Below, in pieces: positions 45,354 through 53,892 of a DNA stretch of 64,000 bases; the stretch's first letter is position 1; each line of letters begins with the position of its first letter. Made by a program: the position numbers and the translations under genes. The notes under the pieces are model-generated. The model was not told the origin of the DNA, ran no database searches, and saw only the letters and a program-made list of their open reading frames with translations. Source of the stretch: Clostridia bacterium (GTDB taxonomy: Bacteria > Bacillota > Clostridia > Acetivibrionales > DSM-27016); the NCBI GenBank assembly GCA_026414765.1, contig JAOAIJ010000022.1:1-64000 (forward strand). The letters are read 5' to 3'.

Positions 45354-45917
45354 TTAAGCTGGCTTAACCTCTTTATAAAAAACTGTATCCGGCTCATTTG
45401 TATCAAATATTCCATTGTTTTCTTTTTCATACTTTTTTTGAAGCTTTATATCTAGATCGTTTCTCTTATGTTTTAGGCTTTGCTTTGTATATCCCATCGA
45501 ATATACCAGCTTATACAGGCTTCCCGGATGGTACTCTATTCTGAAATTTTCCCTGATCCATTGCGCTAATAGTCTCATACTCCAGATATCACGGTCTAAA
45601 CCGCATTCTCTTGGTGAATGGATTAATATTTCCTGCAATATCTGCTTTTGATCCGGCGATAAATAACTTTTTCTATTGCTGTGTGTTTTACTGTAAAGCC
45701 CATGCACACTGTTTTCATTATACCTATGTATCCAAAGTCTTACTGTAGCATCAGATTTATGAAGATTTGCCGCTACCTGAAGACTTGTTTGTCCATCCCA
45801 TGTTTGCAAGATGGCAAGAAGCTTAATCTTTATTTTTGCATCTGTACACTTATTATAAACAGCCTTGAGTTCTTCATAAGGCATATGATTTTCATTAATA
45901 TTAAGTTTTTTTCTCAT
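45354..45917 (-). CDS. Transposase-derived helix-turn-helix protein (IS630-type N-terminal half)
   Basis: A 187-residue protein with a homeodomain-like helix-turn-helix (QVAANLHKSDATVRLWIHRYNENSVHGLYSK, about 55-85) and a winged-helix region (SPDQKQILQEILIHSPRECGLDRDIWSMRLLAQWI) as in the DNA-binding half of IS630-family transposases. The DDE catalytic half is absent: the protein stops after KKYEKEN and a short tail, and no remnant follows. No inverted terminal repeats are seen. It may be a domesticated DNA-binding protein. The start at 45917 follows GAAAGG; an ATG ten codons upstream has only a distant AGGAGG. Confidence 0.72.
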   Translation of the reverse strand: MRKKLNINENHMPYEELKAVYNKCTDAKIKIKLLAILQTWDGQTSLQVAANLHKSDATVRLWIHRYNENSVHGLYSKTHSNRKSYLSPDQKQILQEILIHSPRECGLDRDIWSMRLLAQWIRENFRIEYHPGSLYKLVYSMGYTKQSLKHKRNDLDIKLQKKYEKENNGIFDTNEPDTVFYKEVKPA

Positions 45918-45947
45918 GATATCAGGCCTTTCGGTTATTTTATCCAT

Positions 45948-46603
45948 TACTGCAACTAGTACTTTTTATCATCCACCTCCTGAAACCCCTTTCAATTGCA
46001 GATGTTTTTGGGCATATTTTGCAAAGAATAATATAGATTAATAGTTTTTGGTAATTAGTTTTCTACATTCTAAAAATTAGTATAAGCTGTATTCAATTTT
46101 GAATTTGCTAATAATATAAATAACTAAAGATAATAAACATTACGTTTATGTATATTAATTTGTTATTTTTATTAGCAGTTTCATAGCCTGATATATACAT
46201 TATGTTAATATAATAACATACCTGTTACATAATGTTGAATTTTACAACATTTGTATTAACACTGTCAAGAAATTTTTGTTAACTTTCTGTTAGTTTTTTT
46301 ATTGTATTAACCAAGTTCGGTTTATGTACACAAATGTTCACTTACACTTTTAGTTAAAGTTATTCTATTTTTATTTGAAAAATATTAATTATAACTTAAT
46401 TTGATAAAAAATGAAGTAATTCGAATTGAAATAGAGTCCAAAAGAAATAGCATGTAGTAACGCGTTTTGACATATATATACATTTGTGTGAAAATGAATA
46501 TCAAATATTAAGGATAACTTAAGGATAAGGAAAAGTTACCTTAAATAATACAAGATAAAATTAATCTTGTAAGCAAAAAATATGACTAAAAGGAGAGACT
46601 ACC
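45948..46603. other. 656-base divergent intergenic region
   Basis: On the minus strand TTGACA (46263-46268) with TAAAAT (46239-46244), spacer 18, could drive the helix-turn-helix gene. On the plus strand TTGACA (46467-46472) with GAAAAT (46490-46495), spacer 17, could drive the protease gene. A hairpin ACAAGAT/ATCTTGT lies about 40 bases before the protease start. No gene is seen; the rest is AT-rich. Confidence 0.5.
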
Positions 46604-49600
46604 ATGAAAAAAATTTTATTAAGGAAAATATCTGCACTTTTTATAGTAGTAGTATTTCTGGCTGTATCACTAGCCCTACCTTATAATTCCGTCTATGCTG
46701 CTTCAGTCAATACTATTCCTGCTGCAGAATACCAGATTTCAAAGGTCTATTCCGGTTTTAAACTGATTTCATCAAAAAGTATGCCTGATTTAAACTCTAC
46801 CGTTATGATGTTCAGCCATGTAAAAACCGGAGCCAGATTAATGTTTGTAAAAAACAATGATAATGAAAGATCTTTTTCTATCAGCTTCCGTACACCTACT
46901 ACTGACGATACAGGCGTAAATCATATTATAGAACATTCTGTTCTAAACGGTTCAAAAAATTATCCGTCAAAATCTCCATTCGCGGAAATGCTGAAACGTT
47001 CTCTTGGCACATTTATAAATGCAATGACTTCATCAGATTTTACTATCTATCCTGTCTCCAGCGTAAATGAAACAGATCTTAAAAACCTTATGGGAGTATA
47101 TCTGGATGCAGTATTTTATCCAAATCTGCATACTGAACAAAATATATTTAATCAGGAAGCATGGAGGTATACCCTTGATTCCAAGGATTCAAAACTTTCA
47201 ATAAACGGTATTGTATATAACGAAATGAAGGGAAATTACTCTAATTCAAAATATGTTCTGGACAAGGAAATTACAAAGTCATTATTGTCAGAATCATCCT
47301 ACAAATGGGATGCCGGCGGAAACCCTGAAGCTATTCCTACACTTACATGGGATAAGCTAAAAGCTGTACACAAGAAATACTATACTCCTTCAAACAGTTA
47401 TATTTACCTTTATGGAAATCTTGATATAGGTAAATATCTTGAATTTATTGACAAAAACTACTTGAGTAAATTCTCGAAAGTAACTACTGATAGTTCAATA
47501 AAATCACAAAAGGCCTTCAAGAAGGCAGTAGAGAAAGTAGCGTTCTATCCTGTTCCAAGTAATGAAAGCTTAGATAGAAAAACCTACCTGGCACTTAACT
47601 TTGTTACAGGTACAATAACAGACAAAGAGCTAATGACAGGCATGGATTACTTGAGCTATCTCCTTATGGGTTCAGAAAGTTCGCCTTTGAAGAAAGCCTT
47701 GCAGGATAGCGGTATAGCCGATAACATTACTTACTCATTTAGCAATGATTCTTTACAGCCTGTTTTGTCATTTATTGCAGAAAATTCCGATGAATCTTCC
47801 AAGACAACCTTTAAAAAAGTAATAACTGACACCCTTAATAAAGTAGTCAAAACAGGTTTTTCAAAGGATTTGATCAATCAAACATTCGCTCAATATGATC
47901 TTAGCAAACGTATTCAAAAAATATCATCAATGAAGGGGCTATCCATAAATATCAATATTATGAAGCAATGGGTTCATGACACAGACCCTACTATATATAT
48001 GAATAATTCCGATTCTGAGGCAAAAATCAGAAAACTTGCGGATAAAAAGTATTTTGAAAATCTTATTAACAAATATTTGCTTTCAAATACTCACAGCTCA
48101 TTAGTCATACTTAAGCCCTCAGCCGGAATGGAAGAAAAAAATGAAAAAACACGTTCCGAAAAATTGGAAAATTATAAGAAAAAGCTTGATGCTAAAGCTA
48201 TATCAGCTCTAATAAAAGGAACCGAGAATTTTAAAGCATGGCAGGATAAGCCCGATTCTGCAGAGGCTCTGGCTAAAATACCCAGACTGTCTGTAAAAGA
48301 CATAAAACCTGAATTACCTGACCTGACTGTAAATACTGAAAAGCTTTCCGGTGTTGAGGTACTTTCACATACAGTACCCCTAAACGGAGTTTCATCAATC
48401 AATATGTATTTTGATACTTCAAGAGTACCACAGGACAAATTGCACTATATGAATCTGCTTGCATCCCTCCTTGGTAATCTTGATACAAAGAAATATAAGC
48501 AGGAAGACCTGAGTAACATAGTAAACCTTTATAGCAGCGGAATATACTTTGGTGCTTCTGTAGCAACAAATTCGAAAAATCCTGATTTGTATAAGCCAGT
48601 AATGGCTGTTTCCTTACTGACTCTTAATAATAATGTTTCAAAATCACTGGAATTAACTGAAGAAATAATAAATAACACTGTCTTTACCAATAAGGCGAAA
48701 ATCAAACAGATTATTCAGCAAAACAAAATGTATATGCAGCAGATGTACGCCTCGGGAAGCGGAATGTACTCATCACTTAAGCTTCAAGCTTACTTTTCTG
48801 AAGCCGGGCGTTATATAGAGAATCTTATGGGACCCGGGTACTATACATTTCTAAGGGATATTGAAAAGAATTTTGACAAAAATTCGGATGAAATAGTAAA
48901 AAACCTTCAGGAAACCTATTCTTCAGTATTTAACAAAAATGGCCTTATAGCGAGCCATAGTGGAGATGCCTCCGGGTATACTGCTTTTAAGAGTAACCTG
49001 GAAAAAATTATTTCGAAAGTAAATTCAGAAGAATTATCTGTTCAAACATACAAATTTGATGTTCCCGACAAAAATCTGGCTCTTCCCCTACCTGTAAAAG
49101 TACAAACAGTGATACAGGGCGGCGATTTTTCAAAGGAAAATTATAAATATAGTGGGAAAATGCTTGTTCTGCAAAAAATCCTTAATATGGAATATTTATG
49201 GAAGAGCATCCGCACTTCCGGCGGTGCTTACGGTTTTAATATTGACTTTTCTCCAAACGGCTTAATGTCTATAATGTCAATACGGGATCCGAACTTAAGT
49301 GAGACACTTGAGGCATTCAAGGGAGCTGTTAAGTTCTTAAAAGAGTTTAATCCGACTGAAGATGAAATGGAGAATTTTGTTATCGGAACTATTAGTGAAT
49401 TCCTGAAAATAAAAAGTATGGGGCCTCTATATGAAGGCTCGATTTGCGACAACTTGTACCTCTCAGGACTTACAGCATCCGACATGCTTACTTGGATGAA
49501 TGAAGTACTTGATACAAAAGCTGAAGATATTAGGGGTTATGCGGAAATGCTGGATAAAGTCGTGAAACAGGATGTATATTATGTGGAAGGCTCTAAAGAA

Positions 49601-49654
49601 AAAATAGAAGAAAATAAAGATTTATTTACCAGATTGGATTCTATTGGAAAATAA
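46604..49654 (+). CDS. Secreted M16C-type metalloprotease (presequence-protease-like)
   Basis: A 1016-residue exported zinc protease. The signal peptide is clear (basic KKILLRKIS, then ALFIVVVFLAVSLALPY, cleavage near VYAAS). The inverted zinc motif HIIEHSVLNGS (HxxEH, about 108-118) and the downstream ligand Glu in GIVYNEMKG are present, followed by the M16C-associated domain and a second, inactive M16-like half. Family members degrade peptides inside a closed chamber. The start follows AGGAGAG. It is monocistronic with a terminator. Confidence 0.93.
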   Translation: MKKILLRKISALFIVVVFLAVSLALPYNSVYAASVNTIPAAEYQISKVYSGFKLISSKSMPDLNSTVMMFSHVKTGARLMFVKNNDNERSFSISFRTPTTDDTGVNHIIEHSVLNGSKNYPSKSPFAEMLKRSLGTFINAMTSSDFTIYPVSSVNETDLKNLMGVYLDAVFYPNLHTEQNIFNQEAWRYTLDSKDSKLSINGIVYNEMKGNYSNSKYVLDKEITKSLLSESSYKWDAGGNPEAIPTLTWDKLKAVHKKYYTPSNSYIYLYGNLDIGKYLEFIDKNYLSKFSKVTTDSSIKSQKAFKKAVEKVAFYPVPSNESLDRKTYLALNFVTGTITDKELMTGMDYLSYLLMGSESSPLKKALQDSGIADNITYSFSNDSLQPVLSFIAENSDESSKTTFKKVITDTLNKVVKTGFSKDLINQTFAQYDLSKRIQKISSMKGLSININIMKQWVHDTDPTIYMNNSDSEAKIRKLADKKYFENLINKYLLSNTHSSLVILKPSAGMEEKNEKTRSEKLENYKKKLDAKAISALIKGTENFKAWQDKPDSAEALAKIPRLSVKDIKPELPDLTVNTEKLSGVEVLSHTVPLNGVSSINMYFDTSRVPQDKLHYMNLLASLLGNLDTKKYKQEDLSNIVNLYSSGIYFGASVATNSKNPDLYKPVMAVSLLTLNNNVSKSLELTEEIINNTVFTNKAKIKQIIQQNKMYMQQMYASGSGMYSSLKLQAYFSEAGRYIENLMGPGYYTFLRDIEKNFDKNSDEIVKNLQETYSSVFNKNGLIASHSGDASGYTAFKSNLEKIISKVNSEELSVQTYKFDVPDKNLALPLPVKVQTVIQGGDFSKENYKYSGKMLVLQKILNMEYLWKSIRTSGGAYGFNIDFSPNGLMSIMSIRDPNLSETLEAFKGAVKFLKEFNPTEDEMENFVIGTISEFLKIKSMGPLYEGSICDNLYLSGLTASDMLTWMNEVLDTKAEDIRGYAEMLDKVVKQDVYYVEGSKEKIEENKDLFTRLDSIGK

Positions 49655-49670
49655 TTTATCGTGTTATTTC

Positions 49671-49716
49671 TTAAGAGGCTGATATTTATTACTGTCAGCC
49701 TCTTAATTCTTATTAT
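49671..49716 (+). terminator. Terminator of the M16C protease gene
   Basis: TTAAGAGGCTGA (49671-49682) pairs with TCAGCCTCTTAA (49695-49706), followed by TTCTTATT, a modest T-run. Confidence 0.7.
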
Positions 49717-49766
49717 AGCTTAGTCCTTACTTCCTTATAGATTTTTGCATTTCCAAGACACTCATC

Positions 49767-49795
49767 TTGCATTTCTGAATATAATGTATTATAAT
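49767..49795 (+). promoter_or_regulatory. Promoter of the small Cys-rich protein
   Basis: TTGCAT (49767-49772) and TATAAT (49790-49795) with a 17-base spacer, 43 bases before the start codon. Confidence 0.75.
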
Positions 49796-49837
49796 AAATA
49801 CATTAACGTATTGTTCCTAATGCAAGGAGGTATTAGC

Positions 49838-49993
49838 ATGTTACACTGCAGGTATTGTAATTACCTAATAACTTATCCGCACAAAAACGAATCCACCAAT
49901 GTCGAAACATTCATATGTGAATATGCAAATCTTTCACTTCCGGTTGACTTCGAAGAACAGAATGATGAGTATCCATGCTGCAAGAAAACATGA
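49838..49993 (+). CDS. Small Cys-containing protein of unknown function
   Basis: A 51-residue protein beginning MLHCRYCNYLI with a CxxC pair, a single Cys in TFICEYANLSL and a CC pair near the end (YPCCKKT). It may bind zinc as a minimal zinc-ribbon-like fold. The start follows AGGAGG at 49838; a longer frame upstream overlaps the promoter and is rejected. I do not recognise the family. Confidence 0.7.
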   Translation: MLHCRYCNYLITYPHKNESTNVETFICEYANLSLPVDFEEQNDEYPCCKKT

Positions 49994-50041
49994 CTATTTT
50001 ATTTACCTGCTTGTCACATAAAAAACTAAACAGATTAATAG

Positions 50042-50103
50042 ATAGGGGTACATCCTCATAGGGTGCGGACTCATTGCTGCACCCTATGAGGATGTACCCC
50101 TAT
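50042..50103. repeat. Perfect 25-bp inverted repeat with a 12-base loop
   Basis: ATAGGGGTACATCCTCATAG continuing to GGTGC (50042-50066) is repeated inverted at 50079-50103. It lies between the small Cys protein gene and the convergent recO. No T-run follows on either strand. It is much longer and more GC-rich than local terminators and looks like an extragenic palindromic or MITE-like element. Confidence 0.85.
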
Positions 50104-50118
50104 TGTACAAACCTTCAT

Positions 50119-50874
50119 TCATATGGGATTTTCCAGCTCTTTTATGAAATCAAGCTTTTTATACTCACGTTCCAGTCTATCTTTTATATACCTTTTAGAT
50201 ATTCTTCCTAACTCATCTAGGATATGAGGAGCTAAATCGAAGCTGTACAAATCTTCAAATCTGGTATGAACTATGTGCCTTAGCGCCCTTAAAGCTCCCT
50301 GAGACAATTCTACTGCATTAGAATCTTTTGTTCTACATCCGCCGCATATAGTACCGCACTTCCTAAAGCTGAAAAAATATTTTAAATCTGCGTTGCATTC
50401 GTTACACTCCATACACTCTTTGACGTATGGGGCATATCCGATTATTGACATAAATCTTATTTCAAAAATCCTTATTAAAAGTTCAGGTGATTTCCCAGTC
50501 TTCGCAAGCATATGAAGTGTATTCAAAAAAAGCTGCAGCACTTTAGCTGCAGGCTGATTTTCTTGAATCACATCGTTTACAAGGTCTACCATATGAGCTG
50601 AATAAGTAAGCTTGAAAACATCATTTCTTATCTCATAGAAGGGCTCTATGATATCTGCACTGCTTATAGAATACATATCTTTTCCCTTATAAAGTACAAA
50701 ATCGCAATAACATAAAAATTGCGTAGCAGCTGCAAATTTATTTTTTGGCCTTCTTGCACCTTTGGCACTGCCTGTAAGTTTTCCATGACTTCTCGAAAAG
50801 ATAGTTACTATCTTGTCAGCCTCACCGGTATTGATTTCTTTTAGAATTATACCCTTTGTCTTTACATACCCCAT
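50119..50874 (-). CDS. recO: DNA repair protein RecO
   Basis: RecO helps load RecA at gaps in the RecFOR pathway. The 251 residues show the N-terminal OB fold (KTKGIILKEINTGEADKIVTIFSRSHGK), the helical middle and a zinc motif CMECNECNAD...CGTICGGC. Length is normal. It ends the conserved yqfC-to-recO block and is last after era and yqzL. Confidence 0.95.
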   Translation of the reverse strand: MGYVKTKGIILKEINTGEADKIVTIFSRSHGKLTGSAKGARRPKNKFAAATQFLCYCDFVLYKGKDMYSISSADIIEPFYEIRNDVFKLTYSAHMVDLVNDVIQENQPAAKVLQLFLNTLHMLAKTGKSPELLIRIFEIRFMSIIGYAPYVKECMECNECNADLKYFFSFRKCGTICGGCRTKDSNAVELSQGALRALRHIVHTRFEDLYSFDLAPHILDELGRISKRYIKDRLEREYKKLDFIKELENPI

Positions 50875-50939
50875 AATACAATCCTTTTATTCCTACCCAG
50901 ATAAAAATAATAGACATTATTTTTTATTTGGATAAAACT

Positions 50940-51083
50940 CTAATTGGAAACACTAGCCGCTTCCTCTTCGGCAATACTGCTGTCCTGTTTTATCCGGTTT
51001 TTCTCTTCAATTTCCTTAAAAAATACATAAGCATCAAGACTTCCAGTGTTTTCGAATGTTTTCCAGACAAATTCTCTAAGCAT
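50940..51083 (-). CDS. yqzL: YqzL-family small protein
   Basis: A 47-residue protein too short for ordinary gene calling. It begins MLREFVWKTFENTGSLDAYV, matching the YqzL family of Firmicutes (MLRxFxWxxFxxTGxxxAYL type), and lies between era and recO exactly as in Bacillus subtilis. The rest is charged (FFKEIEEKNRIKQ). The start follows AAGGGGG. Function is unknown. Confidence 0.88.
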   Translation of the reverse strand: MLREFVWKTFENTGSLDAYVFFKEIEEKNRIKQDSSIAEEEAASVSN

Positions 51084-51232
51084 TTTTTTAGTCCCCCTTT
51101 TATCCTTTGTAACCACATTATTAGGTTACTCTAAATTAGGTTTTGTATACTTGTAAATTTTTATTTAAGGAAACCGCTTATTGTTTGATTTGTCTGTTGT
51201 TGTTACAGTTTTTCGAATCGAAAAATATACAT

Positions 51233-52123
51233 TTATTTTTCGTAACCAAGAGTTTTCAGCATATTTGAATTATTTCTCCAATCAGTTTTTACTTTTACCC
51301 ATAGTTCCAGAAACACTTTTGAGCCTAGAAGCTTTTCACTCTCTACCCTCGCCAAACTTCCGATTTTCTTTAACATTTTTCCTTCCTTGCCTATCAATAT
51401 TCCTTTATGTGTGTCTTTTTCACAATAGATATTTGCCTGAATAGCTACCAGTTGCTTTTCTTCCCTTTCCTTAAAAGAAATCACCTCTACACCTACACCA
51501 TGTGGAACTTCATCTTTGATAAGATGCAGTATTTTCTCCCTGATAATTTCTGCCACTATAGCCTTTTCCGGCTGATCAGTCAGCATGTCGTCCGGAAAAT
51601 ACTTTGGACCTTCGGGTAACATTTTTCTTATTTGCTTTAGTATAATTTCTGTACCCTCGTTGTTTATCGCCGATACAGGTATTATTTCTTTAAATTCCAT
51701 CAGCTTACTATAGTTTGTGATTACCTCCAGCAGTTGTTCTTTCTTTATCAGATCAATTTTATTTATAATTAGAAAAACCGGCGTTTTTAGGCTCTTTAAC
51801 TGCTCAATGATATATTCGTCCCCTGAACCTGGAGTAGTATCAGTAGCTTCAACCAAAAAAAATACTGCATCTACTTCACTCAATGTATTCTGAGCCGTAT
51901 TCACCATGTATTGTCCAAGTTTTGTTTTGGGTTTATGTATTCCCGGAGTATCAATAAAAACAATCTGTGTATTCTCATCGGTTATAACTGTTTTTATTGA
52001 ATTCCTTGTAGTTTGAGGTTTGTCCGAAATAATCGCAATTTTTTCGCCTGCCAGTTTGTTCATCAGTGTAGATTTTCCCACATTTGGCCTTCCTATAATT
52101 GTCACGAAACCTGATTTAAACAT
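51233..52123 (-). CDS. era: GTPase Era
   Basis: Era is a GTPase that binds 16S rRNA in 30S assembly. The 296 residues show G1 GRPNVGKSTL (about 10-19), G2 with QTTRNSIKT, G3 DTPGIHKPK, G4 NKIDLI, and the C-terminal KH domain with HKGILIGKEGKMLKKIG. Length is typical. Gene order with cdd upstream and yqzL-recO downstream is conserved. Confidence 0.97.
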   Translation of the reverse strand: MFKSGFVTIIGRPNVGKSTLMNKLAGEKIAIISDKPQTTRNSIKTVITDENTQIVFIDTPGIHKPKTKLGQYMVNTAQNTLSEVDAVFFLVEATDTTPGSGDEYIIEQLKSLKTPVFLIINKIDLIKKEQLLEVITNYSKLMEFKEIIPVSAINNEGTEIILKQIRKMLPEGPKYFPDDMLTDQPEKAIVAEIIREKILHLIKDEVPHGVGVEVISFKEREEKQLVAIQANIYCEKDTHKGILIGKEGKMLKKIGSLARVESEKLLGSKVFLELWVKVKTDWRNNSNMLKTLGYEK

Positions 52124-52227
52124 AATTCCTCCTTAAACATTTACAAACTCCCCCTCTTTATGAAGAATAGAACCATTCCTATTTATTTTTATCTTCAAAA
52201 GAGAGATGTATTGCTTGTCAAACAGCC

Positions 52228-52629
52228 TTACCTGATCTTTCTGAAGGCCTGGGGCAGCAGCTCATCCAGTCTGTATATCCTATAGCTGCCATTAATACTG
52301 GTACATATAATTTCCATATCATCAGAACCAAACTCTGCAAGTACCTGTCTGCATATGCCGCATGGATACACCAATTCTTCACTGTCACTGGCCACAGCAA
52401 TCGCCTTAACAGTAGTATTCCCCTCTGAAACAGCTTTATAAACTGCTGTGCGCTCAGCACAACATGTTGCACCATAGGTTGCGTTTTCAATATTTACTCC
52501 CGTATATATGCTGCCGTTTTCAGTAACCAATGCAGCTCCTACCCTGAAGCCGGAGTATGGTGCATATGCTTTCTCTTTTGTCTTTACTGCCATTTCTATC
52601 AGTTTGCTGTAATCCGTTTTCTGTCCCAT
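52228..52629 (-). CDS. cdd: Cytidine deaminase
   Basis: It deaminates cytidine and deoxycytidine in nucleoside salvage. The 133 residues show YSGFRVGAALV, the zinc motif CAERTAVYKAVSEG (Cys and the catalytic Glu) and PCGICRQVLAEF with two zinc cysteines. It has the short homotetrameric form. The start follows AGGAGG. It lies between the DgkA fusion and era, the usual position. Confidence 0.96.
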   Translation of the reverse strand: MGQKTDYSKLIEMAVKTKEKAYAPYSGFRVGAALVTENGSIYTGVNIENATYGATCCAERTAVYKAVSEGNTTVKAIAVASDSEELVYPCGICRQVLAEFGSDDMEIICTSINGSYRIYRLDELLPQAFRKIR

Positions 52630-52689
52630 AAAAACCTCCTGAAATATTATGATTCTGGTGTATTTTGTGTTGGCTTATCTATAATATTA

Positions 52690-53391
52690 TCATCTATAGA
52701 ATAACTGAAACAATAACAAAGTTACCAATGTACCAAGCAATGCTCCTGCAATAACTTCCAAAATACTATGTATCTTTGATTCAAGTCTGCTTTGTACCAC
52801 CAGTAATGATATTATCAGACACAAAACCGTTATTTTTGCATCCTTAGTCAGTAAAGCTATCGCAGTCGTTAAAGAAAAGGATATTGCAGAATGTCCACTC
52901 GGCATTCCGCCTTTCAGAGGACTGCCTTTACCAAAATAAGCCTTTATGACTAAAACGGATATTATCGTAATAATTAAAGCAATTACAGTCAAGTGAATAG
53001 GTGATTGTCCTACTCTGACCAGACCGATTTCCAAATCTGTGGATACTTTGTCAAAAAATATAAAGTAAGCTACTATTAAAGAAACGAAAGCCGATACCAA
53101 TACAGCTCCTGCGGCAACATCTTTTACTACCTTTGCTTTAGGATGATAAACATCAACTATGATATCGACTACAGCTTCCATTGCAGTGTTAAACAGCTCA
53201 CATACAATAACAAAACCTATGGTAAGGCAAACTACCAGAAAATCTACCCTGCTCAGCTTATAAAAGAGACTGAGTATTATTATGCCCACGGCTGCTATTA
53301 TATGGATTTTTATATTGCGTTCATTTTTAATGGCGTAAATAATGCCATTAATAGCGTTATTGAAGCTATCAATCAGGTTTTTGTTCTTCAT
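52690..53391 (-). CDS. Undecaprenol/diacylglycerol kinase (DgkA) fused to a PAP2 phosphatase
   Basis: A 233-residue membrane protein of two parts. Residues 1-115 match the Gram-positive DgkA/UdpK kinase: NAINGIIYAIKNERNIKIH, the catalytic-type ELFNTAMEAVVD and KDVAAGAVLV. Residues about 125-233 match a PAP2-type phosphatase with GGMPSGHSAISFS and a third motif SRLESKIHSILEV (Glu replacing the usual Asp). Opposite activities, phosphorylation and dephosphorylation of a lipid, would sit in one chain. It lies in the slot of dgkA between ybeY and cdd. The fused form is seen in some clostridia. Confidence 0.9.
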   Translation of the reverse strand: MKNKNLIDSFNNAINGIIYAIKNERNIKIHIIAAVGIIILSLFYKLSRVDFLVVCLTIGFVIVCELFNTAMEAVVDIIVDVYHPKAKVVKDVAAGAVLVSAFVSLIVAYFIFFDKVSTDLEIGLVRVGQSPIHLTVIALIITIISVLVIKAYFGKGSPLKGGMPSGHSAISFSLTTAIALLTKDAKITVLCLIISLLVVQSRLESKIHSILEVIAGALLGTLVTLLLFQLFYR

Positions 53392-53406
53392 TGGAGAATT
53401 TTACCC

Positions 53407-53892
53407 TCATCTTTTCAAGTTCATAATTCCCAAAACACTTTCTTGTTTGGATATCATCCTCTGCTCCTGTCCGTTGTCTTCGTGGTCATACCCCAATAAG
53501 TGGAAAATACCATGAGTTACAAGAAAAGCCAGTTCTCTTTCGAAAGAATGCCCGTATTCTTCAGCTTGCCGTATAGTGGTATCAATAGAAATCACTATAT
53601 CACCAAGCAACAGGAGATTTTCATCCAGATCAAAATCCCCTTCATGGGATATTATCCTACCCTCCGTCATGTTTACCATAGGAAAGGATAATACATCTGT
53701 TGATTTGTCTATATTTCTTTGTTCTGCATTTATCTCTCTTATCCTGTTATCATCAACCAGCATTATGCTGACTTCCGAAGGTATTCTAAAACCTTCAGCA
53801 TCAAGGCTCATTGCTACAGCATTCTTAATTATTTCATATGTTCTGTCAGCAATCTCATGCTTTTCCTGCAGGTTCTCTATTATTATTTCCAT
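53407..53892 (-). CDS. ybeY: Endoribonuclease YbeY
   Basis: YbeY is a zinc-dependent RNase for rRNA maturation and ribosome quality control. The 161 residues carry the signature HGIFHLLGYDHE (HxxxHxxxxxH) near 125-136 and the STDVLSFPM segment. The start overlaps the end of pgpH by 38 bases; GGGAG lies 10 bases before the ATG, inside pgpH, which supports the overlap. Confidence 0.95.
   Translation of the reverse strand: MEIIIENLQEKHEIADRTYEIIKNAVAMSLDAEGFRIPSEVSIMLVDDNRIREINAEQRNIDKSTDVLSFPMVNMTEGRIISHEGDFDLDENLLLLGDIVISIDTTIRQAEEYGHSFERELAFLVTHGIFHLLGYDHEDNGQEQRMISKQESVLGIMNLKR

Noticed and set aside
45354-45917. An intact insertion sequence
   Set aside because: There is no DDE catalytic half, no terminal inverted repeats and no target duplication visible.
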